A program made the translations under genes and the position numbers. Under the pieces are notes generated by a model. It saw only the letters and a list, made by a program, of their open reading frames with translations. It ran no database searches and had not been told where the DNA came from. From the NCBI GenBank assembly GCA_902761955.1, contig CACWMM010000005.1, positions 1 to 64,000 on the forward strand: DNA of 64,000 nt. Direction: 5' to 3'. Shown piece after piece: positions 8,108 to 16,362 of this stretch. Each line of letters opens with the position of its first letter. Positions within the stretch are counted from its first letter, which is position 1. Source of the stretch: Parafannyhessea sp902761955 (lineage in GTDB: Bacteria; Actinomycetota; Coriobacteriia; Coriobacteriales; Atopobiaceae).

Positions 8108-9592
8108 CTATCCCCTCCTATCTCTATACGCACACGCCTCCAGCACGTCCTCCTTAGACACCGCCTCGCCTTGTCGTATGTCCGCTATAGTTCTTGCCAC
8201 CTTCGCGACGCGCACAATAGACCTGCCGCCGAACCCAAGACTTCGGGCCATCGACTCCAGCACCGAGGCAGCCTCTTCTCCCAAGACCATGCTCTCGAGT
8301 CCCTCCTCACCCTCGTGGCCAAGCCCAGACTCCCTCCAGGCCCTGAACTCTCGCGCCCCGAGCACGAGGTCGCGCATCTGTGCGGAGCTCATGCCGCGCG
8401 TACCCTCCACTACCTTTCTGGAATCGGGTCTTGAAACGAAGATGTGTACGTCTATTCGGTCCTTCAGGGGTCCCCCCACTCTCGACTGGTACTGCGCCAC
8501 CTTTGCCGGCGCGCACGTGCACGCATGCGCCGGGTCTCCGAGGTATCCGCAGGGGCAGGGATTGGCAGCCGCAAGAAACGTGAAGTCGCAGGGGAACCTA
8601 TATAGCCCGTCCGCACGCACCAACCTCACAACGTGCTCCTCGAACGGCTGTCTCAGAGACTGCAGCACGTTTGTGGAGAACTCGGGCAACTCGTCGAGGA
8701 ACAGCACGCCATGGTGCGCGAGGGTGACCTCCCCGGGGCGCACGGGACTGCCACCCCCGATCATTCCCGCCTGCGATATCGAGTGATGGGGTGCCCTGAA
8801 AGGTCTGGCTCCGTTGTCTTGGCCGCCCCCGGACAGGCCGGCAACAGATCCAATCAACGCAACTTCCTCGGCCTCCTCGGGAGTCAACGGAGGTAGTATC
8901 GTCGGGAGTCGTCGCGCGAGCATGGTTTTTCCCGCCCCGGGTGGCCCGACCATGAGAAGCCCGTGCCTCCCCGCAGCGGATATCACGAGCGCGCGCTTTG
9001 CCGCCTCTTGGTCGAGAACATCCTCGTAATCGAGCTTTGGCCCACCGTCGGGAGTCACTGTCCTCTCCCCCCGTCCTCCCGCCTGAAGGCCCCTCACCCC
9101 TCGGCGCAGGTCCTCAAGCCGCTCGACATTGAGGACTCCCTCGCTTGCGCCGTCGCAGGATGACGCAAGGCAAACAAGTCTCTTTCCCGTCCTCTCGGCA
9201 AGCTTCCGATAGGCCACGAGCCCCCTCACCGCGCTTACCGAGCCATCAAGCGCAAGCTCGCCCACGAACATGCAGTCCTCTAGTCCGCCTGTGGGAATCT
9301 GACCTGTCACCGCAAGCATGGCAACGGCGAGAGGCAGATCAAAGCCCGTCCCCGACTTCTTGAGTTCCCCTGGCGACAGGTTCACCGTGAACCTCAGCCT
9401 TGACACATTGAAGCCCGATGCCTTGATGGCGCACCTCACCCGAGCACGCGCCTCCAGAACGCTTCCGTCTGGCATCCCGACGATTGACATGCCTGGTATC
9501 CCCGCCGATGTGGCAATCTCCACGTCAACTGGAAGGGCCTCGATGCCCCTCAGAGTCGCCGACGCCACGCTCAGCGATCCGCCGACGGCCAT
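8108..9592 (-). CDS. comM: YifB/ComM-family Mg-chelatase-like AAA+ ATPase
   Basis: In transformable bacteria ComM is a hexameric helicase that extends branch migration of incoming DNA. The 494-residue protein has an N-terminal Lon-protease-like domain with GMPDGSVLEARARVRCAIKASG, a Walker A GPPGAGKTML near residue 215, a Walker B LFLDELPEF, a cysteine cluster (ANPCPCGYLG then HACTC), and a C-terminal Mg-chelatase lid domain. Its ATG overlaps the yraN stop (ATGA), and dprA follows. Presence of comM with dprA suggests, but does not prove, natural competence. Confidence 0.94.
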   Translation of the reverse strand: MAVGGSLSVASATLRGIEALPVDVEIATSAGIPGMSIVGMPDGSVLEARARVRCAIKASGFNVSRLRFTVNLSPGELKKSGTGFDLPLAVAMLAVTGQIPTGGLEDCMFVGELALDGSVSAVRGLVAYRKLAERTGKRLVCLASSCDGASEGVLNVERLEDLRRGVRGLQAGGRGERTVTPDGGPKLDYEDVLDQEAAKRALVISAAGRHGLLMVGPPGAGKTMLARRLPTILPPLTPEEAEEVALIGSVAGLSGGGQDNGARPFRAPHHSISQAGMIGGGSPVRPGEVTLAHHGVLFLDELPEFSTNVLQSLRQPFEEHVVRLVRADGLYRFPCDFTFLAAANPCPCGYLGDPAHACTCAPAKVAQYQSRVGGPLKDRIDVHIFVSRPDSRKVVEGTRGMSSAQMRDLVLGAREFRAWRESGLGHEGEEGLESMVLGEEAASVLESMARSLGFGGRSIVRVAKVARTIADIRQGEAVSKEDVLEACAYRDRRG

Positions 9593-10170
9593 CAGTCATC
9601 AGCCTCGTAGGCGCCGATGAGATGCCTGAGCTTTGCGGAGTGCTCCGCGACTATCTTGATTGCGATTACGTCGAACCTCACCTGGTGAAACTGAGTAGAG
9701 ACGCTGAGGAACGTTTCCGCGATGCCGCGATACCTCTTTTGCTTCTCGCCGTTAACGGCGAGCTCGGGCATGCCGTCATCCTCCTTGCCCAGGGCGAGTC
9801 TCGTCTTGACCTCGACGAGCACGCACACGTCATTGCCGTCTTCGTCTGCCTGCGTGGCGACGATGTCCGCCTCTCCCATCTTGCACATCCAGTTTCGGGA
9901 GACGATTCGGTATCCGTGATTCTGAAGATAGCAGCAGGCTATGTACTCGCCCATGTCGCCGACCTCACGGGCGCTCATCTCCATGACGGGCTTGTGGCTC
10001 CGCGTCTGCCCACCCTGGTACCCACCCGCACTTGCGTATTGGGCCGTGTCCCCTTGGCGTTCGGGCGCATAGCCCCCGTCATTCGAGGTGCAGGACTCGT
10101 CTGGAGCTGGTGCAGGCTGCTCCTTCCCGTAGACGTCCGTGCCGTCCTGGTAGAACTCGTTCTCGCACAT
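9592..10170 (-). CDS. yraN: YraN family (UPF0102) endonuclease-like protein
   Basis: The C-terminal 125 residues match the UPF0102/YraN family, which has a restriction-endonuclease-like fold: GEYIACCYLQNHGYRIVSRNW, then GEADIVATQ and VLVEVKTRLA, which place the acidic and Glu-Val-Lys catalytic-type residues. ATG 10170 follows GGGAGGATGC; an upstream ATG at 10236 has no ribosome binding site. Even from 10170 (192 residues) there is an unusual N-terminal extension of about 65 polar residues rich in Gly, Gln, Tyr and Asp. The cellular role of the family is not settled. The gene is coupled to comM. Confidence 0.88.
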   Translation of the reverse strand: MCENEFYQDGTDVYGKEQPAPAPDESCTSNDGGYAPERQGDTAQYASAGGYQGGQTRSHKPVMEMSAREVGDMGEYIACCYLQNHGYRIVSRNWMCKMGEADIVATQADEDGNDVCVLVEVKTRLALGKEDDGMPELAVNGEKQKRYRGIAETFLSVSTQFHQVRFDVIAIKIVAEHSAKLRHLIGAYEADD

Positions 10171-10337
10171 GCATCCTCCCGTCCTCGTCAACTGGGACCA
10201 AGAGGTTCTCATCTGCGGCTCGCAGCTAGCTTTCACGTGCCTTCCGCATGTCTTTGCTGACTCCGACGTTCCGTATCAAACGTCCCTGCGTCGCAGGCAC
10301 GTGAGCCGTGCACCGATGCCGGTGATTCTATTTTTGA

Positions 10338-11126
10338 TTAGAAGAGAGAGGGGGTCTCCAAGAAGTTTCCACAGAACGACACCCTATGGATCGGACTCAG
10401 GCCAATCCGCTTGATCGCCTCGATGTGCGCCGCAGACCCATACCCCTTGCATTCTGCAAGGTGGTACTCCGGATACTCCGCATCGTACGCCACCATCATG
10501 GCATCCCTCGTGACCTTCGCAACGATGGACGCAGCCGCGATGCATGCCACGCGTGCATCACCCTTGACCAAGGTCTTCTCCCTTGGGTGAACATGCACGG
10601 GGTTTCCGTCTATGAGCACGCAGTCCGGATTGACGCCGGCGTCTTCTATTGCGTTTGCCATGGCCATCCTGAGCGCTGAGGACATGCCTACCGCGTCAAT
10701 GGACGCAGGCTCTATGTGCGCGATGCCTATCGCCGTCGCAACTTCGGCGATCTGGGCCGCAAGCGCCTCCCTACGGGCCGGGGTGAGCTGCTTCGAGTCG
10801 TTCAGTCCCCATATTCTGGGGCTCGCCGGCAGCGCGACCGCGCATACCGTGAGGGGGCCTGCGATGGCGCCCCTTCCCACCTCGTCTACGCCCAGGACGA
10901 CGCCGTCTCCACCAAGCTCCCGCTGGAGATCGTACATACCGCTCACGCGGTCGCGCTCGGACAACTCGCGGTCACGGCGCCTCTTGGCCGCAGCTACGGC
11001 ATGCTGCACCTGCTTTCGCGGGTCGTCGCCATAGCGTTCCACGAGCTCGTCAATCTCGTCGAGCCCTGCATCTGAAAGTCGTGCGGCAACCTCACGCGCA
11101 CTGGCGGGATGAACTCTTTCGCTCAT
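10338..11126 (-). CDS. rnhB: Ribonuclease HII
   Basis: Cleaves RNA in RNA-DNA hybrids, including single ribonucleotides misincorporated in DNA. Motifs: GVDEVGRGAIAGPLTVCAVAL (first catalytic Asp and Glu), VLIDGNPV (Asp), and AASIVAKVTRDAMM. From ATG 11126 (262 residues; ribosome binding site AGGAG six bases before) there is an N-terminal helical extension of about 75 residues, as in several Gram-positive RNase HII enzymes. The T-run of the rplS terminator lies immediately before this ribosome binding site. Confidence 0.95.
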   Translation of the reverse strand: MSERVHPASAREVAARLSDAGLDEIDELVERYGDDPRKQVQHAVAAAKRRRDRELSERDRVSGMYDLQRELGGDGVVLGVDEVGRGAIAGPLTVCAVALPASPRIWGLNDSKQLTPARREALAAQIAEVATAIGIAHIEPASIDAVGMSSALRMAMANAIEDAGVNPDCVLIDGNPVHVHPREKTLVKGDARVACIAAASIVAKVTRDAMMVAYDAEYPEYHLAECKGYGSAAHIEAIKRIGLSPIHRVSFCGNFLETPSLF

Positions 11127-11136
11127 GGCAGCTCCT

Positions 11137-11169
11137 AAAAAAAGAGCGACACCCCTTGGGGTGCCGCTC
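11137..11169 (-). terminator. Rho-independent terminator after rplS
   Basis: Minus-strand stem (GAGCGGCACCCC with GGGGTGTCGCTC, one G-U pair) followed by seven Ts. It sits only about 10 nt upstream of the rnhB start codon. rnhB may therefore depend on read-through. Confidence 0.88.
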
Positions 11170-11191
11170 AATGCGTGCGACTGAGAAACCC

Positions 11192-11533
11192 TTAGCGCTT
11201 CTCGCGGATGCGGGCGGCCTTGCCGACGCGATCGCGCAGGTAGTAGAGCTTTGCGCGACGGATGTCGCCGTGACGCACAACCTCGAGCTTGCCGATCTTC
11301 GGCGAGTGCAGGGGGAAGGTGCGCTCGACGCCGACGCCGAAGGAGATCTTGCGAACGGTGAAGGTCTCACGGGAGCCGGCACCGCTCATGCGGATGACGT
11401 CGCCCTGGAAGACCTGGATGCGCTCGCGGTCACCCTCCTTGATGCGATAGTGCACCTTGACGTTGTCGCCAACGCGGACCTCGGGGATGTCCTCGCGGAT
11501 CTGCTGGCGCTCGATTGCGCGAATGTAGTCCAT
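11192..11533 (-). CDS. rplS: 50S ribosomal protein L19
   Basis: Large-subunit protein at the subunit interface. The 113-residue product from ATG 11533 (GAGGA five bases upstream) has the family signature VGDNVKVHYRIKEGDRERIQVFQGDVI and the C-terminal KIGKLEVVRHGDIRRAKLYYLRD. Its own promoter lies upstream and a terminator closes it. In many bacteria rplS directly follows trmD; here lepB, glyQS, ppdK and dgt lie between. Confidence 0.97.
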   Translation of the reverse strand: MDYIRAIERQQIREDIPEVRVGDNVKVHYRIKEGDRERIQVFQGDVIRMSGAGSRETFTVRKISFGVGVERTFPLHSPKIGKLEVVRHGDIRRAKLYYLRDRVGKAARIREKR

Positions 11534-11552
11534 AGTTTCCTCACTTCTAGAG

Positions 11553-11576
11553 GTGCCGTCGCGGTGTGCGCGGCAC
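11553..11576 (-). promoter_or_regulatory. Hairpin in rplS leader
   Basis: GTGCCG and CGGCAC form a 6-bp inverted repeat about 20-43 nt upstream of the rplS start, inside the predicted leader. It may be a ribosomal-protein leader element, but the evidence is only the repeat and its position. Confidence 0.35.
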
Positions 11577-11598
11577 ATAGGTTTACACACAATCGAGA

Positions 11599-11627
11599 AG
11601 TATATTCCACGGCAGAAATCTGCACAA
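11599..11627 (-). promoter_or_regulatory. Sigma-70-type promoter of rplS
   Basis: Minus strand: TTGTGC (11622-11627), 17-bp spacer, TATACT (11599-11604). The position gives a leader of about 60 nt before rplS. Confidence 0.65.
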
Positions 11628-11755
11628 GCAGAAAGTGCCCGTCAAAACATATCCATACACAAAGGCGCGAGAGCGCTAGAGTGGTCGCAAGAGAGGACGC
11701 GATGGGAACGACAACGACGGCTCGCCGCGATGTCCCATGCATATGGATTGCCAAC

Positions 11756-12799
11756 TTATCGCATACCCCATGCTCGCGGCACGAAAATGTCCCTGTAGAG
11801 CCTAATGGCAAAGCGGTCTGTCATCGAGCTGATGTAGTCGGCCACCATGACCTCCCGCTGTTCCTCCGAAAGATGGTACTCATCGGGTATCTCGTCCACA
11901 TGCGTCGCGAAGTAGTCAAACAGTGCCGCGACCACGTGCTCGGCCTTCGGCTCCTCCGACTTGGCGTCTCCCCGCTTGTAGAGGTTCGAGAACAAGAACG
12001 CCCTCATGCCCATGAGGGCGCCCCACACCTCTGACGACATGACGACGTCGTCCACGTCCGAGCTGCACGACACGGCATCCTCCACCATGGTCTTTATGCG
12101 CTCCGAGGACGTGCGTCCAAGCACGTCCCTGCACTTTTCGGGAAGCATCTCCTCCGTCAGGAGCCCCGCACGCTCCGCATCGTCTATATCGTGCGTCACG
12201 TAGGCTATGCGGTCCGCCTTCGCGACGACCCTCCCCTCGAGCGTCGAGGCACGCAGGCTTCCCGCATGGCAGCGGATGCCGTCGAGCACCTCGCGCGAGA
12301 GGTTCAGACCTCTGCCGTCCCTCTCGAAGTGGCTGACCACGCGCACGCTCTGCTCGTTGTGCCTAAACAGCTCCTCCGCGGCGCTCGAACGCGGGTCTAT
12401 CCCAAGGTGTCCGGCCATCGCCGCACGAAGGGCCCGCTCACCGGCATGCCCAAATGGCGTGTGGCCCAGATCGTGCCCAAGCGCTATGGCCTCGGTCAGG
12501 TCCTCGTTCAGACCAAGCGGCCTCGCGATGTCGCGCGCGATCTGCGCCACCTCAAGCGTATGCGTGAGCCTCGTTCTGTAGTGGTCCCCCTCCGGCGCCA
12601 GGAACACCTGCGTCTTGTTCGCAAGGCGCCTGAAACTCTTGCTGTGGAGGATGCGGTCACGATCGCGCTGGTAGCACGTCCTCAGCTCGTCCGGCTCCTC
12701 CGGCACGAGCCTTCCCGCGGACTCGTCGGAAAACGCCGCATGGTGGGACAGGAGCTCATGCTCCCTCCTCTCTTGCGCTTCCCTTCCAAAAAGTCCCAT
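11756..12799 (-). CDS. dgt: Deoxyguanosinetriphosphate triphosphohydrolase-like HD protein
   Basis: Predicted to hydrolyse dNTPs to deoxynucleoside and triphosphate. The HD-domain metal ligands are visible: RTRLTHTLEVAQIARDIA, then EAIALGHDLGHTPFGHAGERAL, and later KADRIAYVTHDIDDAERAG. The N-terminal YQRDRDRILHSKSFRRLANKTQVF block is typical of the dGTPase-like subfamily. ATG 12799 (347 residues) is eight bases after GGGAGG; an upstream in-frame ATG at 12832 lacks a ribosome binding site. True substrate specificity cannot be told from sequence. Confidence 0.93.
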   Translation of the reverse strand: MGLFGREAQERREHELLSHHAAFSDESAGRLVPEEPDELRTCYQRDRDRILHSKSFRRLANKTQVFLAPEGDHYRTRLTHTLEVAQIARDIARPLGLNEDLTEAIALGHDLGHTPFGHAGERALRAAMAGHLGIDPRSSAAEELFRHNEQSVRVVSHFERDGRGLNLSREVLDGIRCHAGSLRASTLEGRVVAKADRIAYVTHDIDDAERAGLLTEEMLPEKCRDVLGRTSSERIKTMVEDAVSCSSDVDDVVMSSEVWGALMGMRAFLFSNLYKRGDAKSEEPKAEHVVAALFDYFATHVDEIPDEYHLSEEQREVMVADYISSMTDRFAIRLYRDIFVPRAWGMR

Positions 12800-12832
12800 G
12801 CCACGCGCCTCCCTTCGCCCAGATAAGGGCAA

Positions 12833-12860
12833 GGGGAGAAGGACGCGCGTCCTTCTCCCC
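12833..12860. repeat. 28-bp perfect palindrome between ppdK and dgt
   Basis: Two perfect 14-base arms with no spacer: GGGGAGAAGGACGC and its reverse complement. Neither strand has a clear T-run directly after it, so it is a weak terminator at best. It could be a transcript-stabilising hairpin at the ppdK 3' end or a protein-binding site. Confidence 0.8.
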
Positions 12861-12898
12861 CACTTAAAAACTACGATCTACGCTCAACGAGGTCGAGG

Positions 12899-15667
12899 CT
12901 ACTTGGTGACCTTCGCGGGACCGCCGTTGGAGTTGATCTTAGCCTGGGCAGCCGCAAGGCGCGCGATGGGCACGCGGTACGGCGAGCAGGACACGTAGTC
13001 AAGGCCGAGGTCGTAGTACATCTGGATGGAGTCCGGATCGCCGCCGGTCTCGCCGCAGACGCCGCAGACGATGGTCGGATTGGCCTTGTGGCCGCCCTCG
13101 ACGCCCATCTTCACGAGCTTTGCGACACCCGCGTCCAGGGTCTCGAACGGGTTGGTCTTGAGGATCTTCTTCGCCAGGTACTGCGGGATGAACGCAGACT
13201 CGACGTCGTCGCGCGAGAAGCCGAAGGTGGTCTGCGTGAGGTCGTTGGTGCCGAAGGAGAAGAAGTCTGCGTACTCGCCGATCTCGTCAGCGGTGACGGC
13301 GGCACGCGGCAGCTCGATCATGCAGCCGACGGGGATGTTGAGCTCGACGCCCTCAGCCTCGGCAACGGCCTGCACGCCGGCCTCGATCTGCTCGCGGACG
13401 AGCTTGAGCTCCTCGACCGTGGAGATGAGCGGAACCATGATCTCGGGCTTGGGGTCGAAGCCCTGCTTCTTCAGCGACGCTGCGGCGCCGGCGATGGCGC
13501 GGACCTGCATGTCGTTGAGCTCGGGGTACACGATGCCCAGGCGGCAGCCGCGCAGGCCGAGCATGGGGTTGGCCTCCTGGAAGGAGTCGAGGCGCGCAAG
13601 GCGATCGCGCATTGCCTTGAGCTGGACCTCGGTCTCGCCACGGCCCTCGGCGCGGGCGATCTCGACGGCAAGCTCACGCGGGTCGTCGAGGAACTCGTGC
13701 AGGGGCGGGTCGAGCAGACGCACGATGACGGTCTTGCCGTCCATGGCCTTGAACATACCCTCGAAGTCGCCGGTCTGTGCCTGGAGGAGCTGACCGAGCG
13801 CCTGCTGCTTCTGACCGTCGTTGTCGGCGAGGATGAACGACTGGATGATCTGCTTGCGGTCGCCCAGGAACATGTGCTCGGTACGATCGAGGCCGATGCC
13901 CTCGGCACCGAAGTCGACGGAGAGCTGCGCGTCGGCGGGGTTGTCGGCGTTGGTGCGCACGCCAAACAGACGGCCGCGGGACGCGTCGTGACGGACGTCG
14001 TCTGCCCACTCGAGGATGGTCTCGAGGTCGCCGGTGAGCTCCGGACGGGTCAGGGGCACGGCGCCGACGATGATGTCGCCCGTGGTGCCGTTGATGGAGA
14101 TGATGTCACCCTCGTGCAGGACGACGTCGGTGCCGGAGATCTTGCACTCCTTGGCCTTCGCGTCGATCTTCAGGGCCTCGGCGCCGCAGACGCAGGGTGC
14201 GCCCATGCCACGGGCGATGACGGCCGCGTGGGACGTCTTGCCGCCGTGAGAGGTGAGGATGCCCTCTGCTGCGACCATGCCCTTGAGGTCGTCAGGAGTG
14301 GTCTCCCAACGGACGAGGATGCACGGCTTCTCGATGTTGTGGTAGTGGACGGCGGCGTCGGAGGAGAACACGACGGCACCGACGGCAGCACCGGGGGAAG
14401 CGTTCATGCCCTTGGCAACGACGTCGAACTTGGCCTTCGGGTCGAACTGCGGGTGCAGGAGCTGATCGAGCTGCTCCGGGGCGACGCGCATGATTGCCTG
14501 CTCGCGGGTGATGCGGCCCTCGTCGACCATCTGCATGGCGACCTTCAGTGCGGAGAGCGCGGTACGCTTGCCGACGCGGGTCTGGAGCATCCAGAGCTTG
14601 CCCTGCTCGATGGTGAACTCGAGGTCCATCATGTCTGCGTAGTGGTCCTCGAGAATCTCGAAGACGTGGTAGAGCTCCTTGCCTGCCTCCTCGAGGCCCG
14701 GGGTCTTCGGCAGGTCGGCGATGGGCTCCGTGTTGCGGATGCCTGCGACGACGTCTTCGCCCTGGGCGTTCACCAGGAAGTCGCCGTAGCGCTCGTTCGT
14801 GCCGTCGGCGGGGTTGCGCGTGAAGGCGACGCCAGTCGCGGAGGTGTTGCCCTTGTTGCCGAAGACCATGACCTGCACGTTGACTGCGGTTCCGAGGTCA
14901 TCGGGAATCTTGTTCTGCTTGCGGTACAGGACGGCACGCTCGGTGTTCCAGGATCCGAAGACGGCCTGCTCGGCAAGGCGCAGCTGCAGGTAGGGATCCT
15001 GCGGGAACTCGGCAACGCCGTTCGGCGCGACCTCGGGGTGTGCCTGGGAGTCGACGTTCTTCGCGAAGATGCCTTTGAAGGTCTCGGTCAGGTCCTTGAG
15101 GTCGTCAGCGGTGAGCTCGGTGTCGAGCTTGACGCCCTTCTCGGCCTTCTTCTCGTTGATGGCGTCCTCGAACAGCTGGCCGTCGACGCCCATGACGACG
15201 TCGGAGAACATCTGGACGAAGCGGCGGTAGGAGTCCCACGCGAAGCGCTCGTTGTTCGTCTGCTTGATGAGGCCGTTGACGGACTCGTCGTTAAGGCCGA
15301 GGTTCAGGACCGTGTCCATCATGCCAGGCATGGAGAACGGGGCGCCGGAACGGACCGAGACCAGCAGAGGATCGTCGGGGTCGCCGATCCTCTTGCCCAT
15401 GCGCTTCTCGAGGTCCTTGCGATACTCGTCGATCTCGTCGAGGACGCCGTCAGGCCAGACGTTGCCCGCGCTGGAGTAGGCAACGCAGGTCTGGCAGGTG
15501 ATGGAGAATCCCGGAGGAACGGGCAGGCCGATGTTGGCCATCTCGGCGAGGTTCGCGCCCTTGCCGCCCGTAATCCACTTGGCCTCGTCAACGCTCTTGC
15601 CGGCGACCTCGGTAACGTTGTTACCGTTTTCGTCAACGCCGAATTTGTACACGTGCTTTTCAGCCAT
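12899..15667 (-). CDS. ppdK: Pyruvate, phosphate dikinase
   Basis: Interconverts pyruvate, ATP and phosphate with PEP, AMP and pyrophosphate. From ATG 15667 (922 residues) all domains are present. The nucleotide-binding domain starts with GGKGANLAEMANIGLPVPPGF at about 34-54. The swivelling phosphohistidine domain has GGKTSHAAVIARGMG with phospho-His480 and the regulatory Thr478. The C-terminal PEP-binding barrel carries catalytic Cys871 in VCGETGGDP. The upstream frame to 15727 has no ribosome binding site. A putative regulator is encoded just upstream behind its own terminator, so ppdK likely has its own promoter. Confidence 0.97.
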   Translation of the reverse strand: MAEKHVYKFGVDENGNNVTEVAGKSVDEAKWITGGKGANLAEMANIGLPVPPGFSITCQTCVAYSSAGNVWPDGVLDEIDEYRKDLEKRMGKRIGDPDDPLLVSVRSGAPFSMPGMMDTVLNLGLNDESVNGLIKQTNNERFAWDSYRRFVQMFSDVVMGVDGQLFEDAINEKKAEKGVKLDTELTADDLKDLTETFKGIFAKNVDSQAHPEVAPNGVAEFPQDPYLQLRLAEQAVFGSWNTERAVLYRKQNKIPDDLGTAVNVQVMVFGNKGNTSATGVAFTRNPADGTNERYGDFLVNAQGEDVVAGIRNTEPIADLPKTPGLEEAGKELYHVFEILEDHYADMMDLEFTIEQGKLWMLQTRVGKRTALSALKVAMQMVDEGRITREQAIMRVAPEQLDQLLHPQFDPKAKFDVVAKGMNASPGAAVGAVVFSSDAAVHYHNIEKPCILVRWETTPDDLKGMVAAEGILTSHGGKTSHAAVIARGMGAPCVCGAEALKIDAKAKECKISGTDVVLHEGDIISINGTTGDIIVGAVPLTRPELTGDLETILEWADDVRHDASRGRLFGVRTNADNPADAQLSVDFGAEGIGLDRTEHMFLGDRKQIIQSFILADNDGQKQQALGQLLQAQTGDFEGMFKAMDGKTVIVRLLDPPLHEFLDDPRELAVEIARAEGRGETEVQLKAMRDRLARLDSFQEANPMLGLRGCRLGIVYPELNDMQVRAIAGAAASLKKQGFDPKPEIMVPLISTVEELKLVREQIEAGVQAVAEAEGVELNIPVGCMIELPRAAVTADEIGEYADFFSFGTNDLTQTTFGFSRDDVESAFIPQYLAKKILKTNPFETLDAGVAKLVKMGVEGGHKANPTIVCGVCGETGGDPDSIQMYYDLGLDYVSCSPYRVPIARLAAAQAKINSNGGPAKVTK

Positions 15668-15813
15668 TTGACACCCCTGATCGTTTTTCCATGGTGCGAA
15701 GTCGCACCCCAACACTTGCGGAGCCACTCTGAAACCCCTGCGGTGGCGTCCCTAACGAAACCTATTGTATCCACACATATTGGTTGTTTGCCCATAAATA
15801 AACGTTAACGGGT
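15668..15813 (-). promoter_or_regulatory. ppdK promoter and leader region
   Basis: This gap follows a strong terminator, so a promoter is expected here. On the minus strand a TACAAT -10 candidate lies at 15765-15770 with a poor -35. A short hairpin (GGTGCG and CGCACC at 15693-15708) lies in the leader, about 25-40 nt before the start codon. Confidence 0.4.
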
Positions 15814-15850
15814 AAAAAAGGTCGCTGGCATCCATTCGGGTGCCAGCGAC
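15814..15850 (-). terminator. Rho-independent terminator after the PPDK regulator-like gene
   Basis: A 10-bp stem, GTCGCTGGCA with TGCCAGCGAC, 10-nt loop, then CTTTTTT on the minus strand. It separates the truncated regulator gene from ppdK and shows that the short gene is a complete transcription end, not an open one. Confidence 0.9.
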
Positions 15851-15899
15851 TACCATGCGTGGAATAGTTCTTTACTTTGTGGAAGCTATGGAGTAGATG

Positions 15900-16304
15900 C
15901 TAGAGCTCTTCCACCTTGCTGTCGACGCGACGGCCTGCCTCGAGCTTCGGCTCCTCGCCGGTAAGCGACATCAGGACCGTGATTGCGGGGCCAAGCAGGT
16001 CAATCGAGGGGATGCCGCGACCGTCAAGCTCGCGACGGATGTCTCTGCGAAGGTTCCTGTCGACGATGGTGTGGAACACGGCGGTCGGCACGCCCTCCTC
16101 CACGTTCTCGTCAAGATACTTGGTGACGGTCGCCAGGTCCCTGACGTTGCCGACGCTCTTGATGATCACGCTGTCTTCGCCAAACTGGTCGGCGGCAGCC
16201 TCGACGACGCTCGTAGCCGTCTTGCCGCGCGCGTCCGAGATGACGATCACGACGGGAGTTGGCACGTCAAAGATGTCGTCCTCAAGAATCGCTTCGTCTG
16301 CCAT
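15900..16304 (-). CDS. PPDK regulatory protein-like, N-terminal domain only (DUF299 half)
   Basis: The 134 residues from ATG 16304 (GGAGG five bases before) align by eye with the first half of the pyruvate, phosphate dikinase regulatory protein: VVIVISDARGKTATSVVEAAA, then HTIVDRNLRRDIRRELDGRG and the family-typical IPSIDLLGP, ending at EEPKLEAGRR. Full members have about 270 residues, with a second domain carrying a P-loop of the form GxSRTxKT that performs the ADP-dependent phosphorylation and Pi-dependent dephosphorylation of the PPDK threonine. That whole domain is absent, and no remnant is found in the 232 nt before ppdK. Either a degenerate gene or a shortened PPDK-binding protein. Synteny with ppdK supports the link. 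Confidence 0.8.
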   Translation of the reverse strand: MADEAILEDDIFDVPTPVVIVISDARGKTATSVVEAAADQFGEDSVIIKSVGNVRDLATVTKYLDENVEEGVPTAVFHTIVDRNLRRDIRRELDGRGIPSIDLLGPAITVLMSLTGEEPKLEAGRRVDSKVEEL

Positions 16305-16362
16305 ATCAACCTCCAAGCCAAGGGGCGCAGCCCCCGCGTTACGACCTAACTCACAGCCAATC

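Noticed and set aside
13088..15808. A 906-codon plus-strand open frame
   Set aside because: Complete antisense shadow of ppdK; composition is Asp/Leu/Val/His-rich with no recognisable domain.
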